Shown here one piece after another: positions 8,979 through 18,001 of a stretch of DNA of 64,000 bases. The DNA is taken from the NCBI RefSeq assembly GCF_015074785.1, contig NZ_CP042464.1, positions 1,240,001-1,304,000 on the forward strand, written 5' to 3'. Origin of the DNA: Segatella copri. Its GTDB lineage: Bacteria > Bacteroidota > Bacteroidia > Bacteroidales > Bacteroidaceae. A program made the translations under genes and the position numbers. The first letter of the stretch is position 1. Every line of letters begins with the position of its first letter. Under the pieces are notes generated by a model, which worked only from the letters and a program-made list of their open reading frames with translations, was not told where the DNA came from and searched no databases.

Positions 8979-9428
8979 TTATTTCTTCATCCGTCTGAAT
9001 GCCTGTCGATGGAACCGTTCCTCTGCCTTGATGACACTGAACACCTTATTAGGTGGCAAGATGGTCATAAATCTAGAATGATACTCTTGCTGCAACTGTT
9101 TCAGCTGAATATCCAACTCATCCTGTCTTCGGATAGCTTCGGCACATGCCTCATTATCATTCGGATTCACATGACGGAATCGGCGCATTTCATCGAATAT
9201 CATACGCATTTTCTTACCCATCTGTCTATATACCGGGAAGAATTTAGCAGCTTCTCTCGGCGTAAGACAGGCATTAGTCGTAATAAACTGTTCTAGTTCT
9301 GCCTGAAACCTTTTAGGATCAAATCCATCATGATGTTTTCTACCCTGAGGCTGTGAAGCAAGTGAAACCAGGCTAATCATCAGCATAGCTAAAAGCGCAA
9401 GAAACCTATGTTGCATTATCTTTCTCAT
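8979..9428 (-). CDS. CpxP/Spy-like periplasmic protein
   Basis: A 149-residue exported protein. Residues 1-25 are a signal peptide ending near SLASQ. The mature part is highly charged and helical (FDPKRFQAELEQFI, LTPREAAKFFPVYRQMGKKM, then long Arg/Glu/Gln helices), resembling the all-helical LTxxQ-type periplasmic proteins CpxP and Spy, although the exact LTxxQ pair is not present. Family members sense or chaperone misfolded envelope proteins. It is the last gene of the cluster with the L,D-transpeptidase, ECF sigma factor and small membrane protein, consistent with an output or feedback role in envelope stress. Function is inferred. Confidence 0.65.
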   Translation of the reverse strand: MRKIMQHRFLALLAMLMISLVSLASQPQGRKHHDGFDPKRFQAELEQFITTNACLTPREAAKFFPVYRQMGKKMRMIFDEMRRFRHVNPNDNEACAEAIRRQDELDIQLKQLQQEYHSRFMTILPPNKVFSVIKAEERFHRQAFRRMKK

Positions 9429-9480
9429 ACCTTATTTTTTTTTAAAATCTTTATCTGTAGACAAAAAGAAATACCAACCA

Positions 9481-9879
9481 TTAATTTTCTGCAATCAGCG
9501 ATGCATAGATAGTTTCATTATCCATCATTGTATAATCGGCCATCTCATTAAAAGTAGCATCTTCATTATTATTCACAGCAGCTTTCTGAACCATATGGTC
9601 CACATGTGCCATAGCAGGCTTACTGCTTCCCGTATATTTCAGCGCCAGTACCGAACCACCTCCCATCACAGCCAAAACAGCAACAGCCGCCGCAATCTTT
9701 CGAATCGGCATACGCTGCCATAAGCTAGGCTGCATGTGAATGATGCGGGGTTCCTGCTCCGGCAAATTTGACATCACCCTATCCGTCAGCTGGTCAAAAT
9801 AACCAGCCGGCACCTGGAAATGGTTTTTCTTACCAAAACGGCTATTCAATATATTGTCTTCTTTTAACATATTCCTCAT
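9481..9879 (-). CDS. Small single-pass membrane protein, probable anti-sigma factor
   Basis: A 132-residue protein with a cytoplasmic N-terminal part of about 75 residues (FQVPAGYFDQLTDRVMSNLP), one membrane segment (roughly 78-98, KIAAAVAVLAVMGGGSVLAL) and a short periplasmic tail rich in Asn, Met and Asp. The gene starts about 50 bases after the ECF sigma gene, and this size and topology are what Bacteroidota anti-sigma-like partners look like. The PAGYFDxLxxRV box is common in Bacteroidota proteins encoded after sigma genes. I see no zinc-binding anti-sigma motif. The role as sigma antagonist is therefore positional inference. Confidence 0.6.
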   Translation of the reverse strand: MRNMLKEDNILNSRFGKKNHFQVPAGYFDQLTDRVMSNLPEQEPRIIHMQPSLWQRMPIRKIAAAVAVLAVMGGGSVLALKYTGSSKPAMAHVDHMVQKAAVNNNEDATFNEMADYTMMDNETIYASLIAEN

Positions 9880-9927
9880 TCCTTTCTTTTATACTTTATT
9901 AAATAGACGAAAACTAACCGAAAAGGT

Positions 9928-10470
9928 TTAATCCTTACGATTGAAAAAATCGGTTATTTTTTTCACAGCAAGATGATAGGATGCCTTCAAAGCTCCTTCA
10001 CTTGTTGACAGCACCTTACTCATCTCTGAATATTTCATATTATCATAATATTTTAGAGTGAAAACTGTACGCTGAACATCAGGCAGTAGGGCTACAGCCT
10101 CTTGCAGTTCTGCCTGAATCTGGTCACCATCAAAATAGTCATCGGCAAGAAGACGTGAAGCCAAGCCCGGCTCGTCTTCGGTACTGACATTTACCATCTG
10201 CTTCTTGCGTCTCAAGAAATCAAGCGCTTCGTTAATTGCTATACGGTAAAGCCATGTTGAGAGCGAAGACTTTCCCTGAAACGAATCCAGATTGGTCCAA
10301 GCCTTAACAAAGGCATTCTGCAACACATCATCAGCATCATCATGATCTAAAACAATATGGCGAACCTTCCAATACAACGGCTCGCTATACCGACTTACCA
10401 GTACAGCAAAGCCTTCGCGTTGGGTCTTAGGATCCCTAATCATCGCCAAGAGTTCTTTATCGTTTATCAT
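9928..10470 (-). CDS. ECF RNA polymerase sigma factor
   Basis: The product has 180 residues, normal for an ECF sigma factor. Region 2 is visible as HDDADDVLQNAFVKAWTNL, with the following STWLYRIAINEALDFLRR block that melts and reads the -10 element. Region 4, a helix-turn-helix that reads -35, is KYSEMSKVLSTSEGALKASY (about 146-165). It starts 20 bases after the L,D-transpeptidase stop and is followed by a candidate anti-sigma factor and a CpxP-like protein, so it probably directs an envelope-stress regulon that may include its own operon. The inducing signal is not visible. Confidence 0.9.
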   Translation of the reverse strand: MINDKELLAMIRDPKTQREGFAVLVSRYSEPLYWKVRHIVLDHDDADDVLQNAFVKAWTNLDSFQGKSSLSTWLYRIAINEALDFLRRKKQMVNVSTEDEPGLASRLLADDYFDGDQIQAELQEAVALLPDVQRTVFTLKYYDNMKYSEMSKVLSTSEGALKASYHLAVKKITDFFNRKD

Positions 10471-10490
10471 TGCTTTTACAAATGTGTTGT

Positions 10491-12044
10491 TTATAGATAT
10501 TTTCTCAACATATCGAATATTACCGCATCAAATCCATACACATCAGAATATTCAGCTATTCTGCCTTCTGCTAACGGATAGAGTGTATAATAGGTTATGA
10601 AGAGAGGAACTTGAGGATTAACCTTTACGTTATTCACAACAAGTTTTTTATTGGCAAGCGAATCTGCTGTCATCGAATAGTATATCTTTTCCTTCAGTTT
10701 CTCGTTTTTGTCAACCAATAGGAAGACTGCGAAATCGTACGGTTTTTCTATTCTGATACATCCATGCGATACTCCTCTATCCTCTTGTCCAAACACGCCC
10801 TTACTGTTAGTATCATGCAGGAAGACCGAGAAATTATTATCAAAACGGAAGATGATTCTTCCCAGAGCATTCCCCTTTCCGCCCCGCTGGGCGATGCCAT
10901 AAGCACCAGAAATAAGCATAGATCGAGTTACTCTGTTTAAGTCAACCTCCTTACCTGTTGCCACTTCCCTTACATAGTAGTTACGCGCGCGAAAGTAGCC
11001 ATGATTCCCCACCCGGTGTATCATATCATGGAGAACGATACTACGGGGAACAAACCATTGAGGATTCAACTCCATACGTTTGATATGACTGTTCAATATC
11101 GGGGTCTTGGTTTTACTGGCTCCACATCCTATGCGCATCGAGAGCGTATCCTGATGATCAATAGCCATCAGATGGAACGATGGTATATTGACAACCACAT
11201 ATTTTTCGTGTTGCCAGGGATTATCATACTGTCTCCAGCGGCAACGTTCCATGTTGCAGAGAATTTTGATTTTCATCGCCTTGCCCAGTCCTCCAGCCTT
11301 CAATTTCTCCAGCAGTTGATAATAGAAAGGATTCTTAGGCTGTACTTCTTTCAGGAAGGAAGCCACCGAGTCGCATCTAACCATTTGCATAGCCTTCTGA
11401 TAGAACGCATCATCTGCATGAGCCATTTTTACATCAAACAGACCTCTGAACCTAACGGGTCTCTTGATACTATCATAAGGATTGGGAGCAAGAGTATCTA
11501 AACGATTGAAAACAAAACTAGGATTCATAAATCCAAAATTCTGCCCCATCGTATATCTGAAGTAAGCTTTGGTCAAGCGATACTCCAGTCGGGCAATCAC
11601 TTGATTTATCTGATTATCAGCTGAATCTAGATTTAAATCTCGTAACCTGTCAATATCTCGGGCAATAGCATCCACATAGAACCGACGTTTATCAAATCCC
11701 ATATCCGCTACAGTACGCAGGCAAGTCACCAGGGAGTCAGCCTGACTATTTACACCATGACGTGTAATCCAAAGCAGATTACCTTCATTCTGATAATAGC
11801 GACGGGTATGCAAATCAGCAGCATGTCGGTCTTTATCATTTCGCATGATGCTGTCTATCAGATTCCTTACCGCCCTCGAATTGATAGCATAGGCAGAAGA
11901 ACGTAAGTCCTGATAATCATCTAACGATAATTGGAAATTGCTGTTTGGCACCCTGTCGTGGCAAGAACAGAACATCAAACAGCAAGAAATGATAAGTAAC
12001 GAAAAATGAAAGACTTTCACTTTCTGATTAAAGTTAAACGGCAT
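10491..12044 (-). CDS. L,D-transpeptidase (YkuD family), lipoprotein-like
   Basis: A 517-residue protein of YcbB/LdtD-like size. The N-terminus is a hydrophobic signal with Cys-rich end (CCLMFCSC, 21-28), likely a lipoprotein or exported protein. The middle is a large helical scaffold region, and the YkuD domain lies at about 280-470, with the catalytic box SHGCIRI (Cys nucleophile) followed by EKPYDFAVFLL. Such enzymes make 3-3 cross-links in peptidoglycan or attach proteins to it, in the periplasm. The stop is 20 bases before the ECF sigma gene, so cell-wall remodelling and the sigma factor are probably transcribed together. Confidence 0.88.
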   Translation of the reverse strand: MPFNFNQKVKVFHFSLLIISCCLMFCSCHDRVPNSNFQLSLDDYQDLRSSAYAINSRAVRNLIDSIMRNDKDRHAADLHTRRYYQNEGNLLWITRHGVNSQADSLVTCLRTVADMGFDKRRFYVDAIARDIDRLRDLNLDSADNQINQVIARLEYRLTKAYFRYTMGQNFGFMNPSFVFNRLDTLAPNPYDSIKRPVRFRGLFDVKMAHADDAFYQKAMQMVRCDSVASFLKEVQPKNPFYYQLLEKLKAGGLGKAMKIKILCNMERCRWRQYDNPWQHEKYVVVNIPSFHLMAIDHQDTLSMRIGCGASKTKTPILNSHIKRMELNPQWFVPRSIVLHDMIHRVGNHGYFRARNYYVREVATGKEVDLNRVTRSMLISGAYGIAQRGGKGNALGRIIFRFDNNFSVFLHDTNSKGVFGQEDRGVSHGCIRIEKPYDFAVFLLVDKNEKLKEKIYYSMTADSLANKKLVVNNVKVNPQVPLFITYYTLYPLAEGRIAEYSDVYGFDAVIFDMLRKYL

Positions 12045-12065
12045 TCTAAGGCCTCTATGGTACTA

Positions 12066-12383
12066 TTAATGCTTTACGCAAATTTTGCGCGTAAAGGCAT
12101 TCCCCACCTTTACAATATAGATACCATCAGCCAATGGCAAGTTTACGCGCTTGTCATTACCTTCTATGCGGAAGGTCTTGATAGTAACACCTGCCACATT
12201 ATATATTCTCACCACTTGCCCGCTAGCGCCGGTGATATGCATCACGCTCCCAGCATAGTTCAAGTTGATATCTGCCACATCAAGGTCTGCCCATTCTATG
12301 TTTCCCTCGTTGGCCATGGCATCCGAAGGAACAGAAAGTGCTAACATTGCAATTGTTAATATTGAAAGTAAAGTCTGTTTCAT
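12066..12383 (-). CDS. Secreted mini-protein made of a T9SS-tail-like domain
   Basis: A 105-residue protein: a signal peptide (1-25, ending SDAMA) and about 80 mature residues. The last 50 residues have the layout of a Por secretion-system C-terminal sorting domain: VVRIYNVAGVTIKTF, then LADGIYIVKVGN and a basic end. Normally that domain follows a large cargo protein; here there is almost nothing in front of it. It could be a free-standing tail fold, a fragment of a larger ancestor, or a small secreted protein in its own right. It is transcribed toward the L,D-transpeptidase with a 21-base gap, and a TATCTTTG box lies upstream at 12428-12421. Confidence 0.6.
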   Translation of the reverse strand: MKQTLLSILTIAMLALSVPSDAMANEGNIEWADLDVADINLNYAGSVMHITGASGQVVRIYNVAGVTIKTFRIEGNDKRVNLPLADGIYIVKVGNAFTRKICVKH

Positions 12384-12429
12384 ATATTTTCAAGTTTCGT
12401 TAAACCAATAGTTCTTTCTGCAAAGATAT

Positions 12430-12472
12430 ATAAAAAAAAGGAAACTTACCATCTTCCCGACGATAAGTTTCC
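12430..12472 (-). terminator. Terminator of galE
   Basis: GGAAACTTA at 12440-12448 pairs with 12464-12472; on the minus strand eight T follow. Confidence 0.85.
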
Positions 12473-12546
12473 CAAAAATTAGCTTTTTTAACCTTTCAGA
12501 GGAAAAAAGAAGCCAATTCACATTATTTTCTAAAACAACCAACACT

Positions 12547-13584
12547 TTACATGATGCCATCAGCGCGAAGTTTCTGCTGCCATTTCCAGGCAGAAGCCAA
12601 CACATCTTCAAGCTTAGCCTCAGCCTTCCAGCCGAGTACCTTGTTCGCCTTGGTGCAATCACCCCAAATTTTCTCAATATCGCCCTCTCTTCGTGGACCA
12701 TACTTCCAATTCAGTTTCACACCTGTAGCTTTTTCAAAAGTCTCAACAATTTCGAGAGTTGAGTTTCCGTTACCTGTACCGATATTGAAATATTCGATAG
12801 GCTCAGTCTCCTTATCAAGAACACGTGCCATAGCTGCTACATGTGCCTTAGCCAAGTCTACAACATAAATATAGTCGCGGATACAGGTTCCATCAGGAGT
12901 ATCATAATCATTACCAAAGATAGTGAGTTCCTTGCGGATACCCATAGCTGTCTGAGTAACGTATGGAATCAGATTGTTTGGCACACCATTTGGCAACTCA
13001 CCAATCTCAGCAGAAGGATGTGCACCTATAGGATTGAAATATCTCAATACAATGCTCTTGATGGCTGCACCACTATGGATATAATCAGCTATGATCTGCT
13101 CATTAATCTCCTTAGTATTGCCATAAGGTGAAGTAGCCTTCTGATGAGGAGCCTCTTCTGTTACAGGCAAATTCTCAGGCTTCGGCTGACCATAAACGGT
13201 ACAAGAAGAAGAGAAGATGATACCCTTTACCTGATACTTTGGCATAAGTTCCAGGAGATTGATGAGCGATACGATATTGTTGCGATAATACAACAATGGT
13301 TTCTGTACGCTCTCGCCTACTGCCTTGCTTGCAGCAAAGTGAATGATACCCTTAATATCAGGATATTTCTGGAATACAGCCTCGGTAGCAGCCTTGTCGC
13401 GCAAGTCAACCTGTTCAAAAGCAGGGCGGATACCTGTAATCTTCTCGATACCATCGAGTACTTCAATCTTTGAGTTTGAGAGATCATCTACGATAACAAC
13501 ATTGTAGCCTGCCTGCTGCAACTCTACTGTAGTATGGCTACCTATGAAGCCTGTACCACCAGTAACAAGAATAGTTTGTTTCAT
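12547..13584 (-). CDS. galE: UDP-glucose 4-epimerase
   Basis: A 345-residue extended short-chain dehydrogenase. The NAD-binding turn ILVTGGTGFIGSHT opens the protein, and the catalytic Tyr-x-x-x-Lys is in SPYGNTKEINEQI, preceded by the Ser of FSSSCTVYG. The enzyme interconverts UDP-glucose and UDP-galactose, supplying galactose catabolism (Leloir) and sugar-nucleotide precursors for capsule and LPS. The ATG at 13584 is taken; an in-frame TTG six bases upstream is unlikely. A minus-strand TACTTTTG box lies at 13634-13627. The gene is divergent from fbp and ends in its own terminator. Epimerases acting on N-acetylated sugars look similar. Confidence 0.93.
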   Translation of the reverse strand: MKQTILVTGGTGFIGSHTTVELQQAGYNVVIVDDLSNSKIEVLDGIEKITGIRPAFEQVDLRDKAATEAVFQKYPDIKGIIHFAASKAVGESVQKPLLYYRNNIVSLINLLELMPKYQVKGIIFSSSCTVYGQPKPENLPVTEEAPHQKATSPYGNTKEINEQIIADYIHSGAAIKSIVLRYFNPIGAHPSAEIGELPNGVPNNLIPYVTQTAMGIRKELTIFGNDYDTPDGTCIRDYIYVVDLAKAHVAAMARVLDKETEPIEYFNIGTGNGNSTLEIVETFEKATGVKLNWKYGPRREGDIEKIWGDCTKANKVLGWKAEAKLEDVLASAWKWQQKLRADGIM

Positions 13585-13685
13585 AATCAAATATAGTTAG
13601 TTTGAAGAATTATTATATTTCTTCTGCAAAAGTACTGCAAAAATCTGAAAAAACAGAAAGATTTTTCAAAAATATACTTTTTTCC

Positions 13686-13716
13686 TTTGTTTTATCTATT
13701 ATTTATACTATCTTTG
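13686..13716 (+). promoter_or_regulatory. Promoter of fbp
   Basis: TTTG at 13686-13689, 19 bases, then TATCTTTG at 13709-13716; 32 bases to the ATG. Confidence 0.7.
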
Positions 13717-13748
13717 CAAAAGATAAATAGTAAAAAGGCTCTAAGAAA

Positions 13749-15749
13749 ATGGAAAAAAACATGAAACATTATAATATAGAACAAGACATGAGATATTTGC
13801 AGTTGCTCTCTCAGTCGTTCCCTACTATAGCAGAGGCGAGCACCGAGATTATCAACCTGCAAGCCATCCTCAACCTGCCAAAGGGTACCGAGCATTTCCT
13901 TGCCGACATCCATGGTGAGTATGAGGCCTTCCTGCATGTACTGAAAAATGCATCAGGAAATATCAAGCGTAAGGTGAACGAACTCTTTGGCAATACCCTT
14001 CGCGAACAGGAGAAGCGAGAACTCTGCTCTCTTATTTACTATCCTGAGCAGAAACTGGAACTCGTCAAGCAGAACGAACCCGACATCAACGACTGGTATC
14101 ACATCACCCTGCACCAGTTGGTGGCTGTATGCCGTGATGTTTCCAGCAAATATACCCGAAGCAAGGTGCGCAAATCGCTGCCATGCGATTTCTCGTATAT
14201 TATCCAGGAGCTTTTGCACGAGCACACCGAAGATCATGACAAGACAGCCTATGTCAATGTTATTGTTGATACGATTATCAGCACAGGCAGAGCCGATGAT
14301 TTCATCATCGCTATAGCCAACGTCATCCAGCGCCTGGCTATCGACCAGCTCCATATTCTGGGCGATATCTACGATAGAGGTCCAGGAGCCCACATCATCT
14401 TGGACAAGATGCGCCGCTACCACAGTTGGGACATCCAGTGGGGTAATCACGATGTACTATGGATGGGAGCAGCTGCCGGCAATGATGCCTGCATCTGTAA
14501 TGTGATCCGTCTCTCCCTGCGATACGCCAACCTCTCGACATTGGAAGAAGGCTATGGCATCAACCTCGTACCACTCGCTACTTTTGCGATGGAAACCTAC
14601 AAGGAGGATGATTGCAAAGAATTTCTGCCTAAGCTCAGCGGAGGTGCAGCAGCAATGGATGAAAAGACTCAGCGGCTCACCTCTCAGATGCACAAGGCTA
14701 TAGCTGTCATCCAGTTTAAATTAGAGAGCCAGCTTTTCAAGAAGCATCCGGAATGGAAGATGAAAGACCGTTGTCTTTTTGACCATATCGATTACAGGAA
14801 AGGCAAGGTAGAGATTGACGGAAAAGAGTATGACATGACCTCATGCCACTTCCCTACCATCGATCCGGACAATCCAGACAAACTATCTGAAGAAGAGGAA
14901 ATTCTGATTCAGAAACTGCATCATTCGTTTATGGTCTGCGAGAAGCTACACAAGCATATCAAGGTTATGCTGCAGCATGGTTGCATGTACGCTATCTTCA
15001 ACAACAACCTGCTTTTCCATGCTTCCTGTCCGCTCAACGAAGATGGTTCATTAAAAGAGGTAGAAATATATCCTGGCAAGAAATTCAGCGGCAGAGCCCT
15101 GATGCATCATACGGGTATGCAGATACGCACAGCTTTCCAATCAGATTCTGATCCGAATGAAAAGGAATATGCCATCGATTATTTCATCTACCTATGGTGC
15201 GGTCCTGACAGTCCGCTCTTCGACAAGAGTAAGATGGCCACCTTCGAGCGCTATTTCATTACCGATAAGGAGACTCATAAAGAAGAGAAGGGATACTACT
15301 TCCTGCTGCGCGATAACGAACAGGTTATCGACCATATTATGGATGAGTTTGGGGTAACCGGTCCTAACCGCCATATCATCAATGGGCACGTGCCCGTTCG
15401 CACAACCAAGGGCGAGAACCCTATCAAGGCAAACGGCAAGCTGATGGTTATCGATGGAGGTTTCTCTAAAGCCTACCACAACGAGACTGGCATTGCCGGC
15501 TACACCTTAGTATATCACTCCCGCGGATTTCAGCTGGTCCAGCACGAGCCATTTACGAGTATGGAAGATGCTATCAAGCGAGGTACCGACATCAAGAGTA
15601 CCACACAGATTGTAGAAATGTCGAACCGCCGAATGCTGGTAGCCGACACAGATATAGGTTGCGAACTCCGTAAGCAGATAGAAGACCTGAAGGAGCTTCT
15701 CTATGCTTACCGACATGGTTTCATCAAGGAATCAGAAAGGAAAAAGTAA
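13749..15749 (+). CDS. fbp: Fructose-1,6-bisphosphatase, class III
   Basis: The 666-residue length and N-terminus match the class III (Firmicutes/Bacteroidota) enzyme, unrelated to classes I and II. Metallophosphoesterase motifs are present: FLADIHGEYEAF (about 49-60), ILGDIYDRGPGAH and WGNHDVLWMGAA hold the metal ligands, and INGHVPVRTTKGENP is the late His motif. It dephosphorylates fructose 1,6-bisphosphate in gluconeogenesis, usually with Mn2+. The gene has its own promoter and a strong terminator shared with the convergent lipoprotein gene. The ATG at 13749 is preferred; ATG at 13761 is also possible. Confidence 0.95.
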   Translation: MEKNMKHYNIEQDMRYLQLLSQSFPTIAEASTEIINLQAILNLPKGTEHFLADIHGEYEAFLHVLKNASGNIKRKVNELFGNTLREQEKRELCSLIYYPEQKLELVKQNEPDINDWYHITLHQLVAVCRDVSSKYTRSKVRKSLPCDFSYIIQELLHEHTEDHDKTAYVNVIVDTIISTGRADDFIIAIANVIQRLAIDQLHILGDIYDRGPGAHIILDKMRRYHSWDIQWGNHDVLWMGAAAGNDACICNVIRLSLRYANLSTLEEGYGINLVPLATFAMETYKEDDCKEFLPKLSGGAAAMDEKTQRLTSQMHKAIAVIQFKLESQLFKKHPEWKMKDRCLFDHIDYRKGKVEIDGKEYDMTSCHFPTIDPDNPDKLSEEEEILIQKLHHSFMVCEKLHKHIKVMLQHGCMYAIFNNNLLFHASCPLNEDGSLKEVEIYPGKKFSGRALMHHTGMQIRTAFQSDSDPNEKEYAIDYFIYLWCGPDSPLFDKSKMATFERYFITDKETHKEEKGYYFLLRDNEQVIDHIMDEFGVTGPNRHIINGHVPVRTTKGENPIKANGKLMVIDGGFSKAYHNETGIAGYTLVYHSRGFQLVQHEPFTSMEDAIKRGTDIKSTTQIVEMSNRRMLVADTDIGCELRKQIEDLKELLYAYRHGFIKESERKK

Positions 15750-15768
15750 GAAACCGAGCATACTACAA

Positions 15769-15807
15769 AAAAGCCCCCGGTGCTACATGCACCGGGGGCT
15801 TTTTTTC
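15769..15807. terminator. Terminator between fbp and the lipoprotein gene
   Basis: AAGCCCCCGGTGC pairs with GCACCGGGGGCTT around a 5-base loop, with T residues on one side and A residues on the other, so it can stop both convergent transcripts. It reaches the last codon of the minus-strand gene. A close relative of this hairpin occurs at 35395-35426. Confidence 0.85.
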
Positions 15808-16264
15808 AGAATTTTCTGAACCGCAATCTCAGGGTTTTACTCTTCAGTTGCATCTTGCCTCCGGTCATTACCTCCTTGGCAAAATGCTCATTCAGATGAT
15901 TGATGCCACAGCTACGCAAAGAATCATTCATTTCTGTTAAAAGTACATCGCCTCCATAATCTTCATGCCATTTATTACGATAAACAGATGTAATCAGCAA
16001 ACTGTCGGAGGTTTGCTCAAAACGGAGATAAAATCCTCTACCAGCCTCGAAGCGATCATAATCTGCAACCTGAATCAGCTTATACTGGCAGCCCCAGAAC
16101 ACGCGCTTATCTGCAAAGTTACAAGTACCCCCTGTAGCCAAAGTATCTACCTGCTCCAGATGCCAGAAACCATCCAAATCACCATTCTGGCTTGTTTCTA
16201 CCTCACATGAGCTTAGAGTGAGCATCATAACAGCAAGGGAAAGCACCCCTATTATCTTTTTCAT
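15806..16264 (-). CDS. Lipocalin-like lipoprotein of unknown function
   Basis: A 152-residue predicted lipoprotein: signal peptide with lipobox LTLSSC, so the mature protein starts at Cys20. The mature part starts DLDGFWHLEQVDT and then alternates short beta-like stretches (FYLRFEQTSDSLLITSV, KMQLKSKTLRLRFRKF), the pattern of small Bacteroidota lipocalin-like lipoproteins. The ligand is unknown. The stop overlaps the terminator shared with fbp. It starts 10 bases after the Wzi-family gene stop on the same strand, so the two are probably co-transcribed and both end up in the outer envelope. Confidence 0.6.
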   Translation of the reverse strand: MKKIIGVLSLAVMMLTLSSCEVETSQNGDLDGFWHLEQVDTLATGGTCNFADKRVFWGCQYKLIQVADYDRFEAGRGFYLRFEQTSDSLLITSVYRNKWHEDYGGDVLLTEMNDSLRSCGINHLNEHFAKEVMTGGKMQLKSKTLRLRFRKF

Positions 16265-16274
16265 ATTTTCTATC

Positions 16275-17864
16275 TTATCGATTATTATTTCTTTTCGTCA
16301 GCAAACCTCTTTTGCTGATGGTTATCTGCATACCGGCATTATGCCCCAGCATCTTTTCGCTACCGAAATCCATCGCATAGCCTGCCTTCAACTGCCATTG
16401 ATGTGGAAAATCGTAATGACCCTCTACCAGAAAACTTGCATTATGATGCTTTTTTGTAAACGGGTTGCTATATGTACCCCAACCTTTCTGATAGGTACCT
16501 AATATACGATAGCCCAACCGCTGTGTAGGCTGACCATCAAAACCCAGATGATAGGCTATGAAACGGTTGTTTCTTATATCAATACATCCGTCGTTATTAT
16601 AAATAGGCGAACGGTAGAGTGGATTTCCTATCACCTGCCCCCAATGCTGCCATCCAGGATAGATGCCGTGGTTATAATAATCATCAGTACCCGCTATATG
16701 GTCTGCGATACCCGATGTACGGTCATGATTGTACGGACCACTCTGATATTTGGTATAGAGATACTCCAGCACCACATTTTTCAGCCAGCGCGAATACTTC
16801 AGATTCAGTTCGAAGCCCAGCATGATGTCCTTCAGCGAATACATGAAGAAACGCCGTTTTACTTTCTTATTCCAGTCTGCGCCCTCACCATATCCATTAT
16901 AGTCGAGGAGAAACATCTGGCTGTGATCTTCAAAATAATGATCGGCATAGATGGCAGCTTTCCAACTGTCAGTGTCATAATTGATACGCATCAGCCAACT
17001 GCCCAACTGGTTGCCGGCAACATTGGCATAAGCCCCTTCACCTGCATCAGAGCCCGTTGCCGACAGCGCATGCCAGAAGCCTTTCAGATTTTTCTCGGTA
17101 GGAATCTGTACCATATTGCCATTTATTAAATGATACGCATTGCCACCAAACTGAGCAACCATTTCCAAGCCCATTTCTATGCTGAGCGGACAGAAAGCAT
17201 TCTCGTTTCCGATACGCAGGAAACCTGCCTTGCTGTGATAGAGCATGTGGTCACAATATTTAGTCTGCCGTTTCGTAAAATCATGCTGCCAGCCATCATC
17301 CGTAGTCATACCATAAGCCAGATGACCTTTCAGTTGCAGCCAGCCTCTACCAAACGGAAGCGTCCAATATTCAGGAAGCGCCAGACGAACCTGAGGTATC
17401 GGACGGGCATTGATACCCAGACACTGGCTACCACTGGAGAGCGACAGGTTTTTTAGCTCCATCGGATATTCCTTGGCACCTGCAGTCAGCACACCATAAA
17501 GCCAGCGGGCCTCCACATAAACCTGCTGCACCACTACATGGCTGGTATAGTTTACCGGAACTGCCACATCTACTCCATATCCTACAGCCCAGCGGCGAGC
17601 AGAATCTGCAGAAAGCGGACGAACCAGACTACCTCTGAGATAGCCGTTATTCTTCTCTAAAGAACTTAATCCATGTTTGTTTGCGTTAAGCCACAATGGG
17701 GTTTTACCTTTCGAAAACGACCCTTGCATCTCAACACCATATTGTATATTTTCCCGAAGATCTATCTTCTCCGTGCCATCCCCCTCTTGCCACATATACT
17801 GTGCCATAGATGGGGCTGCCAGACTGCAAAGGGCAAAACATACACCTACCTTTATCTTATTCAT
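16275..17864 (-). CDS. Capsule assembly Wzi-family outer-membrane protein
   Basis: A 529-residue protein with an N-terminal signal peptide ending at PSMAQ (about 21). The rest alternates amphipathic strands rich in Tyr and Trp with Gly/Asn turns, as expected of an outer-membrane beta-barrel. Blocks such as GLSSLEKNNGYLRGSL, ALPEYWTLPFGRGWLQLKGHLAYG and the end KAGYAMDFGSEKMLGHNAGMQ match the Wzi-like family that anchors capsular polysaccharide to the cell surface. No capsule synthesis genes are nearby, as is common for this protein in Bacteroidota. It is co-oriented and nearly contiguous with the small lipoprotein gene downstream. Confidence 0.8.
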   Translation of the reverse strand: MNKIKVGVCFALCSLAAPSMAQYMWQEGDGTEKIDLRENIQYGVEMQGSFSKGKTPLWLNANKHGLSSLEKNNGYLRGSLVRPLSADSARRWAVGYGVDVAVPVNYTSHVVVQQVYVEARWLYGVLTAGAKEYPMELKNLSLSSGSQCLGINARPIPQVRLALPEYWTLPFGRGWLQLKGHLAYGMTTDDGWQHDFTKRQTKYCDHMLYHSKAGFLRIGNENAFCPLSIEMGLEMVAQFGGNAYHLINGNMVQIPTEKNLKGFWHALSATGSDAGEGAYANVAGNQLGSWLMRINYDTDSWKAAIYADHYFEDHSQMFLLDYNGYGEGADWNKKVKRRFFMYSLKDIMLGFELNLKYSRWLKNVVLEYLYTKYQSGPYNHDRTSGIADHIAGTDDYYNHGIYPGWQHWGQVIGNPLYRSPIYNNDGCIDIRNNRFIAYHLGFDGQPTQRLGYRILGTYQKGWGTYSNPFTKKHHNASFLVEGHYDFPHQWQLKAGYAMDFGSEKMLGHNAGMQITISKRGLLTKRNNNR

Positions 17865-17929
17865 AATTAAATCTATACTTTCAAGATAAAAACGTAATTA
17901 TCTCTATTATATTGTATATATTCAGAAAA

Positions 17930-17986
17930 ATAAAAAAAAAGAGCAACACTTGCCTCTCATTTTTTGAGAACAAGCATTGCTCTTTT
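17930..17986 (-). terminator. Terminator of the nqr operon
   Basis: AAAGAGCAA at 17938-17946 pairs with 17978-17986, with further inner pairing, followed on the minus strand by a run of T. Confidence 0.85.
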
Positions 17987-18001
17987 GATTGAATTATCGT
18001 T

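Noticed and set aside
13585..13590. Two-codon longer GalE starting at TTG
   Set aside because: The ATG at 13584 gives the standard N-terminus with the NAD-binding turn at the usual distance.
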